DNA of 64,000 nt from Metallosphaera cuprina Ar-4 (GCF_000204925.1 NC_015435.1:1195160-1259159); one strand, 5' to 3'. Numbered from the stretch's first letter, positions 29,337-38,917 are shown. Made by a program: numbers and translations. Notes: generated by a model not told the origin, from the letters alone.

Positions 29337-30171
29337 AGTTGATTATTTTTATAGGTACCGTCCTTATATCTGTCATTACTACGTTGTCTAAGGTGGAGAC
29401 GATCCTTTGAATCTTTTTCTTAATTTTATAGACCTCAATTATCGGAGTGAATGAGGGTACACCGAATATGATATAAATGGAATAAAACGAACCTAATCTC
29501 CTCACGTAAACCTTCCTAACGTCTATCCCGAAACCTCTCAACATTGCTTCTACCCTCTCTCCAAACTCAGATTCACAATTTGCTCCAACCAAGGAAAGAA
29601 TGGCCTCCTTCATCGTTTTCAACGACTCCTTCAAAATGAAAGCCACTATGGCTATAACTATCCCTAACGAAACGTAATAGTTATCTATGACCAACCCCGC
29701 ACTGCTAACCCCCTCCATCATAATATCTAACTTGGCGTGGGCGATGTCGTTCTTCACGAGGAGGAGCCAAGAGTACTTCCTTTCTGCGATGTATATACTA
29801 CCTGTTATCAAAGCGTTAGCTATAGTAAGCCCTGACGCCCAAATAGGCACTGAGGACTTAGAGCTTAGGCTTTGAATTAAAGCGTCCACGGAATAGTATA
29901 GGATTAGTAAAGATGAGCCTATAACGATCAGATTCTCTAGGTTATAGAGACCCATTGGGAACCTCTTTGATCTCTTATGAACCACCCTCAGGAATAAAGC
30001 TACGAGCAGGATTGTTATAGCATCAACTAAACCGTGATAACTGTCCTCAATTAATATATATGAAGAGAAATACCTCCCGTAATAAAGCTCAAGAATAGAA
30101 ATAGGGATGAGTGAGATCCCTGATAAAAGAAACAACTTTGATATAGAATTGAACTTTTCTAAGGGAAGCAA
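29251..30171 (-). CDS. CDF-family divalent metal cation transporter
   Basis: Cation diffusion facilitator of 306 aa, exporting Zn(II), Co(II), Mn(II) or Fe(II) against protons. Six helices are followed by a cytosolic domain (about 205-290). The metal-site signatures are DSYHGLVDAI in helix 2, FPMGLYNLE in the loop, and AHAKLDIMMEG in helix 5, where the usual HxxxD is changed to H-A-K-L-D. The metal cannot be predicted. The start is a TTG with GGTGAT about 6 nt upstream; nearby ATGs are out of frame. It shares its 3' end with the next gene. Confidence 0.75.
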   Translation of the reverse strand: MLPLEKFNSISKLFLLSGISLIPISILELYYGRYFSSYILIEDSYHGLVDAITILLVALFLRVVHKRSKRFPMGLYNLENLIVIGSSLLILYYSVDALIQSLSSKSSVPIWASGLTIANALITGSIYIAERKYSWLLLVKNDIAHAKLDIMMEGVSSAGLVIDNYYVSLGIVIAIVAFILKESLKTMKEAILSLVGANCESEFGERVEAMLRGFGIDVRKVYVRRLGSFYSIYIIFGVPSFTPIIEVYKIKKKIQRIVSTLDNVVMTDIRTVPIKIINYDTVPPVGKVNEADRTGRGSSSLANGRE

Positions 30172-30410
30172 ACATCATCACCGCTCTCTACCCTTAATAT
30201 AATGTTACGATAAGACTCTAATAAATTATAACTCTATTAAGAGAGAAGGACAAAGAGCGCAATCGTGGTAGGTTGACTATAACTTGATGTAAACTAAATT
30301 ACGTCACGCCATGATCCTCATCAGGGGGCACGAATCGCTTCACTCAGTTAATGAAATTACTCTAAAATTAATGAAGAAAACTTTTTAATTAAGGACGACA
30401 ATTCTTCTTT

Positions 30411-30557
30411 ATGGCTAAGGAAAATAAGAACGAAATAAATGGAATAATGGACTTGATAAAGGCTTTATTCAAAGATGGTAATTGGTACCTAGGTGGTTTC
30501 ATTATAGCTCTAATATTATTTATTATATTCGATATAGTAGCGTTCACACCTCACTAG
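30411..30557 (+). CDS. Small single-helix membrane protein
   Basis: 48-aa frame missed by length cut-offs. A charged, Lys/Glu-rich N-terminus (residues 1-10) and an amphipathic stretch are followed by a membrane helix of about 20 residues (GGFIIALILFIIFDIVAF) and a short tail. A TTTTTAATTAA box about 20-30 nt before the ATG supports transcription. It resembles no family that I can name. Its size and topology suggest a subunit or regulator of a larger membrane complex, but no partner is adjacent. Confidence 0.5.
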   Translation: MAKENKNEINGIMDLIKALFKDGNWYLGGFIIALILFIIFDIVAFTPH

Positions 30558-30586
30558 CCAATTCTAAACTAGTTTTACCAAGTAAA

Positions 30587-30606
30587 ATACATTACAATAC
30601 ATTACA
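30587..30606 (+). promoter_or_regulatory. Tandem repeat upstream of the RHH gene
   Basis: ATACATTACA occurs twice in tandem, directly upstream of a TTTTATAAAG box (about 30610-30619). A loosely inverted relative, TATAATGTGTAT, follows the box. Ribbon-helix-helix proteins often bind such short repeats in their own promoters. Confidence 0.5.
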
Positions 30607-30649
30607 AAGGTTTTATAAAGTATTATAATGTGTATATTTATGAACTTAG

Positions 30650-31228
30650 TTGGGTAGAGTAAACATAGCAGCTGATAGTGATCTAATTAAGGAAATAGAG
30701 AAGGAAGCTAAGGTTAGAGGTTACACCATATACTCTCTCACTAACCTGGCGCTCAAAGCGATGTTGGAGATGATAAAGACAGGAGAGGACTCGACTAGGT
30801 TACAGGATCTGGTCGAGCTTTACAAGGTATTCAAGGATTTGGACGTTATCCCTGTAACCTCCTGGTACATCGAGAACTTAGCCAAGCTAGCTTATGAGAA
30901 GGACCAGAAGGGGTTCCAGTCCTTATGCGAAGGTGCTGGGATGCAAGTAGCTTCGTATTTAAAATCGAAGGCCTCAACGTTGGAGGAACTAATGCTTTTC
31001 TACGAAAACGTGAAGTCAACGCTCCCAATAAAGGACCTAAAGATAAGGAAATTAGAAGGGGACGACATAGAACTTAGGTTAACAGGGACAGGATTTAGTC
31101 TGGAATCCACGTTCTGCGCTTCTATGGTATTCAAGAAGATAATTGAAAGTTATGGTTTCACTATAGTGGAGATCGTACCTTCGCCTGGAGGAATAATTTA
31201 CGTCAGAGCTAGGGTAAATCAACCTTGA
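30650..31228 (+). CDS. Ribbon-helix-helix N-terminal protein, Sulfolobales-specific
   Basis: 192-aa protein. Residues 1-45 (VNIAADSDLIKEIEKEAKVRGYT) look like a ribbon-helix-helix DNA-binding domain. The remainder is a mixed helical and beta domain with no recognised family. The start is a TTG, since the in-frame upstream region is closed by a stop and the closest ATG is out of frame. The gene converges on nep1 with a 10-nt overlap. The repeats in its promoter suggest autoregulation. Confidence 0.55.
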   Translation: MGRVNIAADSDLIKEIEKEAKVRGYTIYSLTNLALKAMLEMIKTGEDSTRLQDLVELYKVFKDLDVIPVTSWYIENLAKLAYEKDQKGFQSLCEGAGMQVASYLKSKASTLEELMLFYENVKSTLPIKDLKIRKLEGDDIELRLTGTGFSLESTFCASMVFKKIIESYGFTIVEIVPSPGGIIYVRARVNQP

Positions 31229-31848
31229 GCACAGGAGGAAATTAGCCGACAAACTACGTGTTGTGTTTCCAGAGTCTTATCGCTTATGGATAAGGAACTC
31301 CCAGACAGCTTTCTAACTTCTGGGTCAAAGTCGCCGTGCGGGAACGCTCCTACCCCTATGAATTCCTTGGAGTTGCAAAGCGATGATGGGTTGACCCTCT
31401 GGCCTTTCTCATCTAGCAATATCAGACCTCTGTCCCTTATTACCTCTTCTAAAGTTAGAGTAGAAACTTCCATCAAAGGGTCACCTTCCAATGGGACTCT
31501 CCCATAAACTAATAACTGTTCCATCAAACCTACAAACCTAAGGTAGTTCTTAGGAGGTCTCATCTTCCTCGAGACCTTAATTATCCTGGAATCTACGGTG
31601 TGAATAAGAACCTCTCCTCTAAATTCAGGATCGGTCAGGACCATAGTTAATACGGTATGGACTATATCGGGTCTCCCTCGTTTCTCTCTATTAGGCAGAT
31701 CTCTCATAGCGTGATAGTGGAGAGAGATGTCCAGCAAGACTTTTGATGGGTCCTTTCCAACCTTTAGCGCGTTCTTCACCACACTAGGGTGATACCTTAT
31801 CTGCTCTGGAACTAGTTCCAATGATGACTCTATTAAGATTATATCCAT
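31219..31848 (-). CDS. nep1: rRNA pseudouridine N1-methyltransferase Nep1
   Basis: SPOUT-class methyltransferase that methylates pseudouridine in helix 35 of 16S rRNA during small-subunit assembly. The 209-aa protein shows RPDIVHTVLTMVLTDPE near the middle, VYGRVPLEGDPL, and the C-terminal knot with GVGAFPHGDF, all family hallmarks. The length is typical. It is divergent from the RNase P component 4 gene, 51 nt apart, and sits beside other RNA-maturation genes. Confidence 0.9.
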   Translation of the reverse strand: MDIILIESSLELVPEQIRYHPSVVKNALKVGKDPSKVLLDISLHYHAMRDLPNREKRGRPDIVHTVLTMVLTDPEFRGEVLIHTVDSRIIKVSRKMRPPKNYLRFVGLMEQLLVYGRVPLEGDPLMEVSTLTLEEVIRDRGLILLDEKGQRVNPSSLCNSKEFIGVGAFPHGDFDPEVRKLSGSSLSISDKTLETQHVVCRLISSCAQG

Positions 31849-31899
31849 CGAGGAAACGGAACAACATTAGATAAAAAACTATTTACGTTTATAACATCA

Positions 31900-32301
31900 A
31901 TGACCAAAAGGGCTATCTTAGAGAGATCAGAAGAACTCATAGATCTGGCCTATCAAACAGCGTTAGAAGGTAACCTAGATCTCTCAAGGAAATACGTGAA
32001 GTTAGCGTTAGCGTACTCCTCTAAGGCGCGTATAAAATTGCCTGTAAGCTATAAGAGAAGATTTTGCAGGGTATGCCTTACGCCTCTAGTTCCAGGTCTA
32101 ACGGAAAGAAGGAGAATTAGATCAAAGATTTTAATCAGGACTTGTCTAGTATGTGGGTGGATAAGGAGATATGACACGAGAGACGCAAAGAAACTCAAAG
32201 GTATTGGTGGAGGGCGCAGAGGTAAGGATAGGGAAGAAAGGGTTCACTCACGAGATGAAAGAGGAGATAAGCAGGCACTTAAAGGATCACAAAGTCGTTA
32301 A
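31900..32301 (+). CDS. Ribonuclease P protein component 4 (Rpp21/Rpr2)
   Basis: Protein subunit of archaeal RNase P, which trims tRNA 5' leaders. Two N-terminal helices are followed by the zinc ribbon CRVCLTPLVPG...CLVCGW (about residues 47-87). The family domain ends near residue 95; the last 35 residues are a highly charged tail encoded in the region that overlaps the next gene in another frame. That overlap is up to 131 nt. Co-transcription with the CRM-domain gene and the DUF371 gene downstream is likely. Confidence 0.85.
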   Translation: MTKRAILERSEELIDLAYQTALEGNLDLSRKYVKLALAYSSKARIKLPVSYKRRFCRVCLTPLVPGLTERRRIRSKILIRTCLVCGWIRRYDTRDAKKLKGIGGGRRGKDREERVHSRDERGDKQALKGSQSR

Positions 32302-32428
32302 AGTTAAGATAATAAACAAGTCTCTGGGACGAAAAGAGGTGGCAGAGGCGGTAGCTAAGGAGACCGAGAGTGAATTGGTAGAAATAAGAGGAAGGACATT
32401 TATACTGAGGAAAAATGATAGCGCTTGA
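32171..32428 (+). CDS. CRM-domain (YhbY-type) RNA-binding protein
   Basis: Small RNA-binding protein of 85 aa. The VRIGKKGFT loop (GxxG-like, about residues 18-26), VKVKIINKSLGRKE and the final strand are those of a CRM/YhbY domain, which binds pre-ribosomal particles in bacteria. The frame begins at the ATG at 32171, but a TTG or GTG near 32204-32207 would shorten the overlap with the RNase P gene and matches the usual domain start. It overlaps the DUF371 gene by 14 nt. Confidence 0.75.
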   Translation: MTRETQRNSKVLVEGAEVRIGKKGFTHEMKEEISRHLKDHKVVKVKIINKSLGRKEVAEAVAKETESELVEIRGRTFILRKNDSA

Positions 32429-32924
32429 CTACATTAACTGTACTGGCCACAGGAACGTTTTAGCTAAACATCAGACAACGCTGGAGATAACTAAGGAGAA
32501 TTACCTAACCCCTAGGGGAGACTGTATAGTCTGCATTAATTCCAACAAGGGGGCAAAGGACCTATCAGATAACGTTAAGTCGATACTCAAGACGGAAGGA
32601 TATGGCTACCTCGTTTTGTTAAAAGACGGGTTAATGGACGTAATATCAGGGAGGGGATCACAAAACCTCACCTTCACATCAGAGGTGAAGATGATAGTCA
32701 GGAAATCCGATTTCATTTCCGACGCAACGATATTAATCAAAGCTAATAAGTCGGCTAAGGACTTAAGAAGAGATCTAGTTTTAAGGCTAAAGGAGGGCAT
32801 AGCCTTAGCGTTAATTATCGCATCTGAGAAACCTCTTCATGATGAAGAGATCCTTAGAGTAATCATTGACTCTCTCCCAGCCAGCGTCAAGCTTCCCGAG
32901 TTTATAAATTACAGCCTTAAGTGA
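32415..32924 (+). CDS. DUF371 family protein
   Basis: Archaeal conserved protein of 169 aa. The opening GHRNVLAKHQTTLEITKEN and LTPRGDCIVCIN are the defining DUF371 motifs. Function is not established. Its place at the end of the RNase P4-CRM-DUF371 row suggests a link to RNA metabolism. It overlaps the converging methyltransferase gene by 114 nt at the 3' ends, a long antisense overlap for genes of this kind. Confidence 0.78.
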   Translation: MIALDYINCTGHRNVLAKHQTTLEITKENYLTPRGDCIVCINSNKGAKDLSDNVKSILKTEGYGYLVLLKDGLMDVISGRGSQNLTFTSEVKMIVRKSDFISDATILIKANKSAKDLRRDLVLRLKEGIALALIIASEKPLHDEEILRVIIDSLPASVKLPEFINYSLK

Positions 32925-33668
32925 AACCCTGCATATCTCATTGACGAAGTCGTCTATGGCTGTAGGGTTATCACCCACCGCTAAATCGAACGCCTTATCT
33001 CTAAATGGGAGATACTTGCCGTCATATTGAACCAAGTCTAGGAGTATCTTACTCGAATTAAGGTGAACTGACTTGAGTGCCATGAGAAGACCGTCTAGGT
33101 TGATATCTCCAGCAACGGCGTAACCTAACTTCTTTGAAAGAGGTATGGCTAGAGCACCGTAACCTGTGAAAACGTCAAGTACCTTCCCTCTGTCTATCTC
33201 ATTTACGATCCTCAACCTCTCTGTGGCCATAGATGGATTAACGTAGACCTTAGAGACGTCAACGAAATACTTAATGCCGGACTCTGAAAATATCGTGGTG
33301 GTTCTGTTTTCGCCAGCTACGTGAATGAGCTCGTTCACCCTAAACTCTCCTTTCACTTTCTTCCTTATGAAGAGGCTTTTAGCCCTATAGGTCTTCAAGA
33401 TTAGATCTAACTCCTCCCCCCTAATTTCTCTCTTAGGTGATATGATCAGTATATCTCCAACCTTGTAAAATGAGGAGAGACCTGGAATTAACTCGTTTAA
33501 TCTAGGGGTTCTCTCTTTAGGCAACGGATTACACTCCACTAGTTCTCCTTGAAAATTCGAAACTGGAATGAGGGCGTATTCCCCATCAAAAATTATGTTG
33601 TACCCAGGATGAACTTCCACTCCCTTTAGCTCCCCTAACTTCCTCCTGGGTACCTTCAAGCATTTCAT
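32811..33668 (-). CDS. Trm5/TYW2-like SAM-dependent methyltransferase
   Basis: 285-aa enzyme of the Trm5 superfamily, which modifies the base 3' of the tRNA anticodon. The motif FVDVSKVYVNPSMATERLRI followed by the SAM-binding VLDVFTGYGALAIPL (about residues 163-177) is characteristic. The usual catalytic NPPY-like motif reads DNPTAIDD, so the activity may differ from m1G37 formation (it may be a TYW2- or Taw-type enzyme, or a divergent Trm5). The protein is shorter than standard archaeal Trm5. It follows the ferredoxin-NADP reductase gene by 13 nt. Confidence 0.65.
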   Translation of the reverse strand: MKCLKVPRRKLGELKGVEVHPGYNIIFDGEYALIPVSNFQGELVECNPLPKERTPRLNELIPGLSSFYKVGDILIISPKREIRGEELDLILKTYRAKSLFIRKKVKGEFRVNELIHVAGENRTTTIFSESGIKYFVDVSKVYVNPSMATERLRIVNEIDRGKVLDVFTGYGALAIPLSKKLGYAVAGDINLDGLLMALKSVHLNSSKILLDLVQYDGKYLPFRDKAFDLAVGDNPTAIDDFVNEICRVSLKAVIYKLGKLDAGWERVNDYSKDLFIMKRFLRCDN

Positions 33669-33681
33669 TAAAACTGAGAAA

Positions 33682-34689
33682 TCACTTCTTGAACTTATCC
33701 ATTTCGGAGCTGTGTCCCGCGAACACCGAGGCGTTAGGATCTACAAATTTCTTAGCAACGCTAGTGGCAATAGCGGCCTGCCCGAATCCTACAGCTATCA
33801 GCGCCAACTTAGGTGATCCGTCTACTGAAGCTATGTCTCCTACAGCGTATACCCCCGGAAGATTAGTTTCCATCTTAGCGTTCACCAATATATCCCTCCC
33901 TTTCATGTTGAGACCCCACTTCAACATGTTGCCTAGATCACCCTTATGTCCTATACTTATGATTACGGAATCAACGTTAAGGGTCTTCTCCTCTTTGGTC
34001 CTGTTGTCGAAAATCACCGCCTGAGTTACCTTGTTTCCATCCCCCTTTACCTCCTTGAGTTCGTGCCAAGTGTAGACCTTAGCTACCTCAAACATCTCCT
34101 TGACGCTCCTCTCATGTGCCCTGAATTGATCCCTTCTGTGTATTAAGGTGACTTCCTTCGCTATTGGGGCCAAGGTGAGGGCCCAATCTACAGCGGAATC
34201 TCCGCCTCCTACTATCAAGATCCTCTTACCTTGAAAATCGTTCTTCCGCCTCACAGTGTAATATAACCCTTTATTCTCGTACTCAACCTCTCCTTTAGCT
34301 CCTAACCTACTAGGGGTTATCTTCCCAATGCCTGCAGATATGAGTACGGTTTTAGTCTTGAACTCTCCTCCCTTATCAGTTTTAACTACCCACATCCCGT
34401 CTTGGGTTCTCTCCAGTACGTCCGCCCATTCCCCGATCCTTATATCGGGACCGAACATCTTAGCCTGCTCAATGAGCCTCTGAGCTAAGTCGTATGCCTG
34501 AATACCCGCGAAACCTCCAACATCGTACACCATTTTTTCTGGATATAAGGTAACTAATTGTCCACCTAATTCGTCTTGAGAATCTACCAATAACACCTTC
34601 ATATCTCTGAGCCCGCTGTAGAAGGTTCCAAACAGACCTACGGGTCCTCCACCTATTACTACAACGTCGTATTCTCCCATGATTATCAT
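33682..34689 (-). CDS. Ferredoxin-NADP+ reductase, thioredoxin-reductase-like
   Basis: Flavoprotein of 335 aa that moves electrons between ferredoxin and NAD(P). The FAD motif [12 protein letters not shown] (about residues 8-19) and the NADP motif [14 protein letters not shown] are clear. The CxxC redox pair of true thioredoxin reductase is missing: the GDSAVDWA site replaces CATCDG. This places it in the thioredoxin-reductase-like FNR group known in Sulfolobus and Bacillus. The start may be Met1 or Met4 (34680); TATA-like boxes fit either. Confidence 0.85.
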   Translation of the reverse strand: MIIMGEYDVVVIGGGPVGLFGTFYSGLRDMKVLLVDSQDELGGQLVTLYPEKMVYDVGGFAGIQAYDLAQRLIEQAKMFGPDIRIGEWADVLERTQDGMWVVKTDKGGEFKTKTVLISAGIGKITPSRLGAKGEVEYENKGLYYTVRRKNDFQGKRILIVGGGDSAVDWALTLAPIAKEVTLIHRRDQFRAHERSVKEMFEVAKVYTWHELKEVKGDGNKVTQAVIFDNRTKEEKTLNVDSVIISIGHKGDLGNMLKWGLNMKGRDILVNAKMETNLPGVYAVGDIASVDGSPKLALIAVGFGQAAIATSVAKKFVDPNASVFAGHSSEMDKFKK

Positions 34690-34884
34690 GTGACTGATTA
34701 ATTTATACTATTTAAACTTTCCGACATTAGTCATGAACAGAAATGACATTGACCTTATTAATTTTAAACTCTAGAATCTTTCATTATATAAAATTAGATA
34801 TAAATTTTCTCAATTAAAAACATTTAATCTTTACAGCTCTCAAAATCATAAGAGATATAAATTAACGTTATAGATTGATATCAG

Positions 34885-35235
34885 ATGTTCGAAGTCGTTT
34901 TGTTGATCCTAACAGTTCCGTTGATAGCTATGAGCAGCCTGTGGTTAAGATACTATAGAAAGATAATGTATGAAGCGCTTAGCTTCCCTGGGAGTGATTA
35001 CACGGAGAGCGTTTTTCACCTTATGCCCAGTCAATCTATAGAATTGCAAGTTAATGGGAAGTGCGTGCTCATAGTTAACGGCGTCTCTAGCTGGGTAACC
35101 ATGAGGGTAAATGGAGGGCCCAAGCAGAAGGTGTTTAAGGTGAGATTACTTAACGCTAAAGGGAAGGTCGTAATAACTAACGAGAGTAGGGTCTTTCAGG
35201 TGTCGCTAATCGTGAGATGCGAGGCAACGATTTAA
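34885..35235 (+). CDS. Membrane-anchored small protein, unknown
   Basis: 116-aa protein with one N-terminal membrane helix (about residues 3-20) followed by a short basic segment (RYYRK). A predicted beta-rich domain of about 70 residues contains two Cys (CVLIVNG and VRCEATI). No family was recognised. The Cys pair in the probable extracellular domain might form a disulfide. It is divergent from the FNR gene and stands alone. Confidence 0.5.
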   Translation: MFEVVLLILTVPLIAMSSLWLRYYRKIMYEALSFPGSDYTESVFHLMPSQSIELQVNGKCVLIVNGVSSWVTMRVNGGPKQKVFKVRLLNAKGKVVITNESRVFQVSLIVRCEATI

Positions 35236-35527
35236 AAATATTTAACATATTCTATATTAAGAACACATTAAAATTTAGTTTTATACGTACTTGTAAAATA
35301 TAATTTTTGATAATACGCAATTATTTTTCAGGAAAAGTCTGCTCATGAAGGTGAAAAGGTAGATTCTGAGGCTGATGTGAGATGAGGGAAAACGTTAGTA
35401 ACAGCCCTTGTGTAACACGAAGGACGTTTAGTCGATCACCGCATTAAGCCCTGGTCTAATGACAAAGCTTAACGTAGAACCACGTCTGAAAAAGAATTAT
35501 TAGATGATGTGATGACCATAGAAGCGG

Positions 35528-36268
35528 ATGAGACTTAAAATAATACACAAGGAGAGTCCAGAGATATATCCTTTAGTCGATGAGATCAGAAAGCTAGCCC
35601 TCTCCATGGGCTTCGTTTTAGATGATAGAAACGCGGACTTAATTCTAGCTATAGGTGGAGATGGAACTCTCCTGAGAGCAATAGACTACGGCAAACCCAT
35701 AATGACAGTTAAGGCTGGGAGAAGGGGGTTCCTAATGGATGTTGAGCCGAAGCACGTTGAGGAGGCTTTAGATAGGCTTAAGAAGGGAGATTACATTGTT
35801 GAGGAATACCCTCTGATAAAGGTGAAATTCCCGGGAGGGGAAAGAGAGGCATTTAATGAGGTAGGAGTCCTTTACGATGAGCCAGAGAGCATAGTCATAA
35901 CGGTATCGATCTCAGGTACCAGTTTCACTGTGGAAGGTGACGGAGTTCTTGTGTCAACCCCTCAAGGTTCTACTGGCTGGAGCATGTCCATAACAGGTGT
36001 CTTTTTGATGACAAAGGATTCGCTAGAAATATCATTAGTTAGTCCTATACTTACGCCAGTAAAATCTTTAATAGTCCCAAGAACTGAAATAAACTTGATA
36101 ATGGAAAGCAAAGGATATGATCAAAAAGCTCGTGTTGTAGTTGATGGAAACGTGGTAGGGAACACAAAACCTGGTGAAAAGATAGTTGTCTCTCCATCCA
36201 AAAACGCGATTATTTACAGATTCTTTAAGATAGATCCTGTAAGAGGTATCATGAGTTGGAGAAAGTAA
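35528..36268 (+). CDS. nadK: NAD kinase
   Basis: Makes NADP+ from NAD+ with ATP or polyphosphate. The 246-aa protein carries GGDGTLLRA (about residues 43-51), the catalytic Asp-containing motif, then FNEVGVLYD and the GDGVLVSTPQGSTGWSMS block that holds the nucleotide. It overlaps the Nob1 gene by 13 nt, so the pair is co-translated. Its product feeds the NADP(H) enzymes in this region. Confidence 0.9.
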   Translation: MRLKIIHKESPEIYPLVDEIRKLALSMGFVLDDRNADLILAIGGDGTLLRAIDYGKPIMTVKAGRRGFLMDVEPKHVEEALDRLKKGDYIVEEYPLIKVKFPGGEREAFNEVGVLYDEPESIVITVSISGTSFTVEGDGVLVSTPQGSTGWSMSITGVFLMTKDSLEISLVSPILTPVKSLIVPRTEINLIMESKGYDQKARVVVDGNVVGNTKPGEKIVVSPSKNAIIYRFFKIDPVRGIMSWRK

Positions 36269-36747
36269 TTTTCGATACTGCTGGGTTCTTAAGTGGCCTT
36301 CAGAACTCGTTCGACCGGGTCTTTACAACGCCTCTAGTGATAGAGGAAGTTAAGGATCTTCACTCCATGGGTAACCTTTCCTTTTCAATGATCACCAACA
36401 AGGTTGTAGCCATGGAACCGTCTCCTTCTGCCCTTAAGGTAGTTGAAAAAGTAATAAGGGAGATCAACGAACGCAGCCTAACTAAAACAGATAAATCAGT
36501 TATAGGTCTAGCGATTGACCTCTCTCCTGCTGTGGTTTTCACAGACGATTTTTCTGTTCAAAACGTATTAATGAAACTCGGCATAAAGTTCAGTCCTGTT
36601 AGGCTAGGTAGGGCAGCGCAGGAGATAAAAACTTTCACTTACGTTTGTGAGAGCTGCGGTAGAGTTTATAAGGAGCCAAAGCAGGAGTGCCCTATATGCG
36701 GAGGCAAAATTAGGAAGAGCGCAATCAAGTCCAATCAGAGGAACTAG
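36256..36747 (+). CDS. nob1: rRNA maturation endonuclease Nob1
   Basis: PIN-domain nuclease that cuts pre-16S rRNA at its 3' end. The 163-aa protein begins VIFDTAGFLSG (catalytic Asp7) and has TDDFSVQNV for the second acidic cluster. It ends in a zinc ribbon with CESCG and CPICG (about residues 131-151). The start is a TTG inside the nadK 3' end; no closer ATG is in frame. The length matches archaeal Nob1. Confidence 0.88.
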   Translation: MEKVIFDTAGFLSGLQNSFDRVFTTPLVIEEVKDLHSMGNLSFSMITNKVVAMEPSPSALKVVEKVIREINERSLTKTDKSVIGLAIDLSPAVVFTDDFSVQNVLMKLGIKFSPVRLGRAAQEIKTFTYVCESCGRVYKEPKQECPICGGKIRKSAIKSNQRN

Positions 36748-36840
36748 TTAGTTGTAATTTCGGCCTGATTGTTATTTTATACTTTTAAACTAGATTGTAC
36801 TAGAAAATCTTATGAATATCTTTATTAGATTAAGATCTTA

Positions 36841-37722
36841 GTGAAATCAACACTCATTCAAATGATGATAAGGTTTGGAGGAAATCCCAGATGCCTAGCG
36901 GAGGTTACGGGCGAACCTTCAACTAAGGTTTCAAGAACCATACTGGAACTTCAGAATCAATACAACTTGACTTTATTCCCTGCCGTCTACTCAGAAGGTT
37001 TAGGCTTAAGGAAATACCTTCTGACTATAAAGGGAGCACATATAAAATATGAGACCGCTTCCAAACTTTTCCATCCTATTATGAATCTATTCAGAGGGGA
37101 TATACAAGATCAGTTGTTCTCAATCATACTTTTCGCAGATGAGAAAGTGATGAAGGAGGTTGACAATGTACTTAAGAAGATCTCAGGTTCTAACTTTTTT
37201 ATCTCACAGATAAAGGGGACTAGGAAGTTTGTCAGAGATCCTCAATGTTACGACTTTGAGTCGAAGAGGTGGAAATGTGAAGATAGGGAGGAACTAAAGC
37301 AGGGATCCACACTAGACGGACCCGATGAGAATGACATAAGGGGCGTGGCTACCATTCAGGTCAACCCGTTCTTTGATTTGAGACTAATACCGCATAGACA
37401 TCACGTCCTTAAGGTTATTACAGGCTTTATGTACACTCTAGGTAACCTTGACTTCATTGTTCAGGTTATATCAAAGGATGACATCTCGGAGGAATTCCCT
37501 GACGTCTTGTGGACAGCTGAAGGGGAGGACATATTTGTATCAGAGATGCACGTAGACAGAATTAGGTTGGAATCAGTTTTAAAGAAATTGAAGAACAGAT
37601 CCATGGAGATTATACTCTCTACGAAGAGTCCCCTCTACGCTTTAGGATATTCAATCCCTTATGAGATATTTAGGAAGGGGATGTGGACTTACCCTAAAAT
37701 TGAGGTGACGGTTAAAAAATGA
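36841..37722 (+). CDS. Sulfolobales-type HTH regulator-like protein, paralogue of 28608
   Basis: 293-aa protein starting at a GTG. The N-terminal helix-turn-helix-like stretch LIQMMIRFGGNPRCLAEVTG and the YDFESKRWKCEDR segment match the protein at 28608-29336. A longer insert (about residues 120-180) accounts for the extra length, and the last third is beta-rich with a PYEIFRKGMW motif. I infer a DNA-binding regulator with a ligand-sensing half; the ligand is unknown. It stands 93 nt after nob1, with its own AT-rich promoter. Confidence 0.5.
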   Translation: MKSTLIQMMIRFGGNPRCLAEVTGEPSTKVSRTILELQNQYNLTLFPAVYSEGLGLRKYLLTIKGAHIKYETASKLFHPIMNLFRGDIQDQLFSIILFADEKVMKEVDNVLKKISGSNFFISQIKGTRKFVRDPQCYDFESKRWKCEDREELKQGSTLDGPDENDIRGVATIQVNPFFDLRLIPHRHHVLKVITGFMYTLGNLDFIVQVISKDDISEEFPDVLWTAEGEDIFVSEMHVDRIRLESVLKKLKNRSMEIILSTKSPLYALGYSIPYEIFRKGMWTYPKIEVTVKK

Positions 37723-37792
37723 CGCCTTCTGTAACACAACTTCCTTAAACCGTTCATGGTCTAACTTTAAATCGAAAAGAAACAATTAGACT

Positions 37793-38917
37793 TTGATCCT
37801 TTTGATAGACTTTTCGGAATTTAGAGAGGAGATTCCTGCGGTTAAGGAGTTTGTTTACCTCAACCACGCAGCAGTCTCACCCACACCCATATTCGCCCTT
37901 ATGGAGAGCTTTAGATACATTTACGGGATATCAAGTAAAGGGAGTCTACATGCTAACGTTATTGAAAACGACGATTTGCTGTCTTTGAGGGAAACTGTAT
38001 CAAAGTTTATCAATTCCTCCCCTAATGAAATTTCGTTCGTACCTAACACTAGTTACGGCATCAATATGATCGTTCACGGCCTTAGACTAAATAGGGGCGA
38101 CCTTATATTAACTAACAACCTTGAGTTTCCAGCAACTGTTTACCCCTTGTACAAGTTAACTCAAAGAGGGATTAAGGTAAAGATGATTAAATCTGGTCCA
38201 GCTGAGTTGGAGAGCTCTATATATAACGAAATAACCGACGACGTTAAGTTAGTTGTAATCAGTCACGTGAGTTTCAACACCGGTGTTAAACTAAACGTAA
38301 AGAGGATAGCTGAGAAGGCTAAGAGAGTCGGCTCCTTAGTTCTTGTAGACTCCATTCAGTCAGCAGGAGCGATGAAGATAGACGTTAAGGAGATGAACGT
38401 AGACTTTCTTGTGAGCGGAGGATATAAGTGGCTGATGTCGCCGCAGGGTTCGGGTTTCATGTTCGTTAGGGAAGGACTTATTGAAGATCCACCATTTTAC
38501 GGTTGGAAAACTAGTTCAAGCTTCATGGATTTCGACCCTGAAAGATTCTCCCTTGAAAAGGGACCTAGAAGGTTTGAGATAGGAACCGTGGACGTCTCGT
38601 CTAACCTCGCTTTATGTAAGGTGATTGAAAGATTGACCCCATTAAGGGAAGACGTAGAGAGGAGGATCCTAGAGCTCTCGGCTCACGCTATAGATGAGGC
38701 AGAAGATAAGGGGTTGGAGGTAGTGACCCCTAAGGAGGCGAGAGCTGGTATAGTTGTGGTTAAAGTTAACGAACCGAAAAAGATCGCGGAGAAACTTCTA
38801 GCCAGGAAAATAGTGGTCTCTCCTAGGGGCGCCGGAATAAGGCTATCCTCACACTTCTATAATACTGAGGAGGAGATTTCAAAAGCTATTTCTGGGATTC
38901 GAGAAGCTTTGACTTGA
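37793..38917 (+). CDS. Aminotransferase class V (cysteine desulfurase/IscS-like fold)
   Basis: PLP enzyme of 374 aa. The PLP Asp is in LVLVDSIQSAG (Asp186) and the Schiff-base Lys212 is in SGGYKWLMSP. It matches the CsdA/isopenicillin-epimerase branch of class V. The Cys expected in the loop of a desulfurase is not evident in the final third, where the segment reads SPRGAGIRLSSHFYNT, so a non-desulfurase role (epimerase- or lyase-like) is possible. The start is TTG 37793 or TTG 37802. It overlaps the converging HEPN-like gene by 32 nt. Confidence 0.75.
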   Translation: MILLIDFSEFREEIPAVKEFVYLNHAAVSPTPIFALMESFRYIYGISSKGSLHANVIENDDLLSLRETVSKFINSSPNEISFVPNTSYGINMIVHGLRLNRGDLILTNNLEFPATVYPLYKLTQRGIKVKMIKSGPAELESSIYNEITDDVKLVVISHVSFNTGVKLNVKRIAEKAKRVGSLVLVDSIQSAGAMKIDVKEMNVDFLVSGGYKWLMSPQGSGFMFVREGLIEDPPFYGWKTSSSFMDFDPERFSLEKGPRRFEIGTVDVSSNLALCKVIERLTPLREDVERRILELSAHAIDEAEDKGLEVVTPKEARAGIVVVKVNEPKKIAEKLLARKIVVSPRGAGIRLSSHFYNTEEEISKAISGIREALT